Source: Lepidostoma basale
Taxonomy: Eukaryota; Arthropoda; Insecta; Trichoptera; Lepidostomatidae
Direction: 5' to 3'
NCBI GenBank assembly: GCA_022606425.2
Contig: JAHDVF020001041.1
Coordinates: 1-64,000, forward strand
DNA length: 64,000 nucleotides
Part shown: positions 62,579 to 64,000 of the stretch, one piece after another
Layout: the number at the start of each line of letters is the position of its first letter
How positions within the stretch are numbered: position 1 is the stretch's first letter
Notes under the pieces: generated by a model
The model's input: only the letters and a program-made list of their open reading frames with translations
Told to the model about the DNA's origin: nothing
Databases searched by the model: none
Position numbers and translations under genes: made by a program

Positions 62579-64000
62579 CCCCACCCGGGGGAGGGGATCT
62601 CGTGCGAGTGGCGAGTGCGGGTTGGAGGGGGCAGTAGTGTGACTAAATGCTCATATTTATGCTCTCACCGTGATGAAACATCGAGGCTTTTAATTTAGTT
62701 GAGAATGAAATGTATTTGGAACTTAAAAGAATGGACACGTGAGTGGACAGTGCAGTTGTGGGACGTGGTGTGGGGAAGGCCGCTGTAAATATCTCGTTCT
62801 AAGTGTTTTATCCCTATATTATCTGCATCCGTAGCGCCCTGTTAGCGGTGTCCTGGAAGGGGACTTGTAATATGAATTAGATAAAGAATCGCATCGCAGT
62901 CGGTGAATATTGATATAATTTAATTAATGTACTTACATTTTAAGTAAAAATTAAATTGTGTTTCTAAATATAGACAAATTCTAGGATGTGCAAAATGCAT
63001 TTATGGATTCTAAGTTACTTATCATGTCTGTACATAGTAGCGTAGGAATATCTCCGGACCCCGGTCCCGATGACTTTGTCTGTAAGGCATCAAAACCTGT
63101 GAAAGTGTAGGTAATTTTTATATATAATATTTACGCAATAATTGTTCCAGGCTTTTACCATATACATAGTTGGTTTAAACTTGTATAATAACAGTGCCTG
63201 TCCGCAGCACGTTCTGCGGAAGATGGCGCTGAACGTAATTGTACGCAATTTATTCTTGTACATATGTGATAGCGAACATCTTCAAGAGTCGGCATCGACT
63301 GAACTTATTCAAAATAATGGAGAAGGCTTATTTCTCAGTATTGTAAGTAAGGTTTGCGTTCTATTGTGTAGATTATATTTTTAACGAAGAAATATCTTTT
63401 TTAGTTAATTAAGTGTATATTCTCATAAGGTTCCAGACTACAGCTGTCGCATAGGTCACTGCGGGAAGCCAAACTCGGCTAATAAAGTTTTATATTATTT
63501 TTAAGATTATGAAGCTAATTTATGACTCTTTCATACTTGTTTCAAAATTTCATTACATATTTGATGAGATCATATTTAGGACAATGGAACTAGCTGTTCT
63601 TTTTAGCTGTGAATTTTTTAAATGAATCAAATCTGTTGACTGCCCAAATGTATTAGATTCTTTTATATGCAATGAACAAAATAATCTAATAACGCGTTTT
63701 TATAATGAATCTATGAAATTGACTTGTTTATATTGTGTTTTTATACATTTTATGTGTATATCTGACTTGACTTGAGTTGCTGTTAGATTTGTATACATAT
63801 CCAGATAGTATTATATTTACACACACGATACATACTCTTGTCTTGTATGTAATAGTGTGATGCCAGATACTCAATTTATTAACTCTTGTTCATTGTAATT
63901 TATGAATAACTGTTTAGTGTTGGTTGTGAGTTTTGTTTTCTATGAACAGTGCAAAAGTTCAAAACTAACAAATATGTTCACAATTTTGTTTTTGAAACAA
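62579..64000. other. ARIP4 3' UTR and downstream DNA
   Basis: After the stop at 62576-62578 the sequence stays moderately GC-rich for about 250 bases and then becomes AT-rich. I read it as a 3' UTR of about 0.9 kb ending at the poly(A) signal at 63481. Open frames inside it (for example at 63142-63384) lack support. Nothing is recognised after 63500. Confidence 0.5.
63481..63486 (+). terminator. Poly(A) signal AATAAA of the ARIP4 gene
   Basis: This is a canonical AATAAA in GGCTAATAAAGTTTTATA, about 900 bases after the ARIP4 stop codon. I saw no earlier canonical copy on the plus strand of the 3' UTR. Confidence 0.5.

Noticed and set aside
63142..63384. 80-codon frame after ARIP4 as a separate gene
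   Set aside because: It falls inside the probable ARIP4 3' UTR, before the poly(A) signal at 63481, and has no protein-like motif.

Overview
The window is animal nuclear DNA, most likely from an insect and probably a moth or butterfly. Genes are split by AT-rich introns with ordinary GT-AG sites, intergenic DNA is AT-rich, and mariner, pogo-like and hAT-type elements and 5'-truncated LINEs are scattered throughout. I assign Lepidoptera from the overall look of the repeats; no single marker proves it.

Layout. (1) 1-16,483 has no gene I can defend. It holds hairpin MITEs, a SINE-derived piece, a 1.28 kb pogo-like relic with TA ends, and a 257 bp hAT-type MITE with an 8 bp target duplication. 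(2) 16,484-25,487 (+) is a 14-exon ABCG half-transporter of the ABCG8 type (924 aa). It has a long Ser/Arg-rich N-terminus and a nucleotide-binding domain that has lost nearly every catalytic motif. (3) 29,242-32,788 (-) is a six-exon, 281-aa NIMA-related (NEK) kinase that is almost only kinase domain. (4) 32,963-35,899 is a GC-richer block that may be one TA-flanked element with a LINE inserted in it. (5) 36,073-38,270 (+) is NDUFB7, the complex I B18 subunit (120 aa, three exons). (6) 41,113-62,578 (+) is a 19-exon SNF2-family helicase of the ARIP4/RAD54L2 type (2,410 aa). Its two helicase lobes are separated by about 440 aa of low-complexity sequence.

I rebuilt all four genes exon by exon. 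The reading frame is preserved across every junction, which is the main support for the exon limits. The genes are unrelated in function: membrane transport, signalling, respiration and chromatin remodelling. They look like chance neighbours.

Mobile DNA is the other theme. One RTE-like LINE family, whose 3' end is a (TTAG)n tail directly after the stop codon, occurs at least seven times. Six copies have 9-12 bp target duplications that can be read exactly. The introns of the ARIP4 gene hold at least twelve insertions, including a 3.0 kb DNA transposon with 27 bp terminal inverted repeats and a nearly complete DDE-like transposase that I could not place in a named superfamily. It is followed by a mariner that itself contains a nested LINE.
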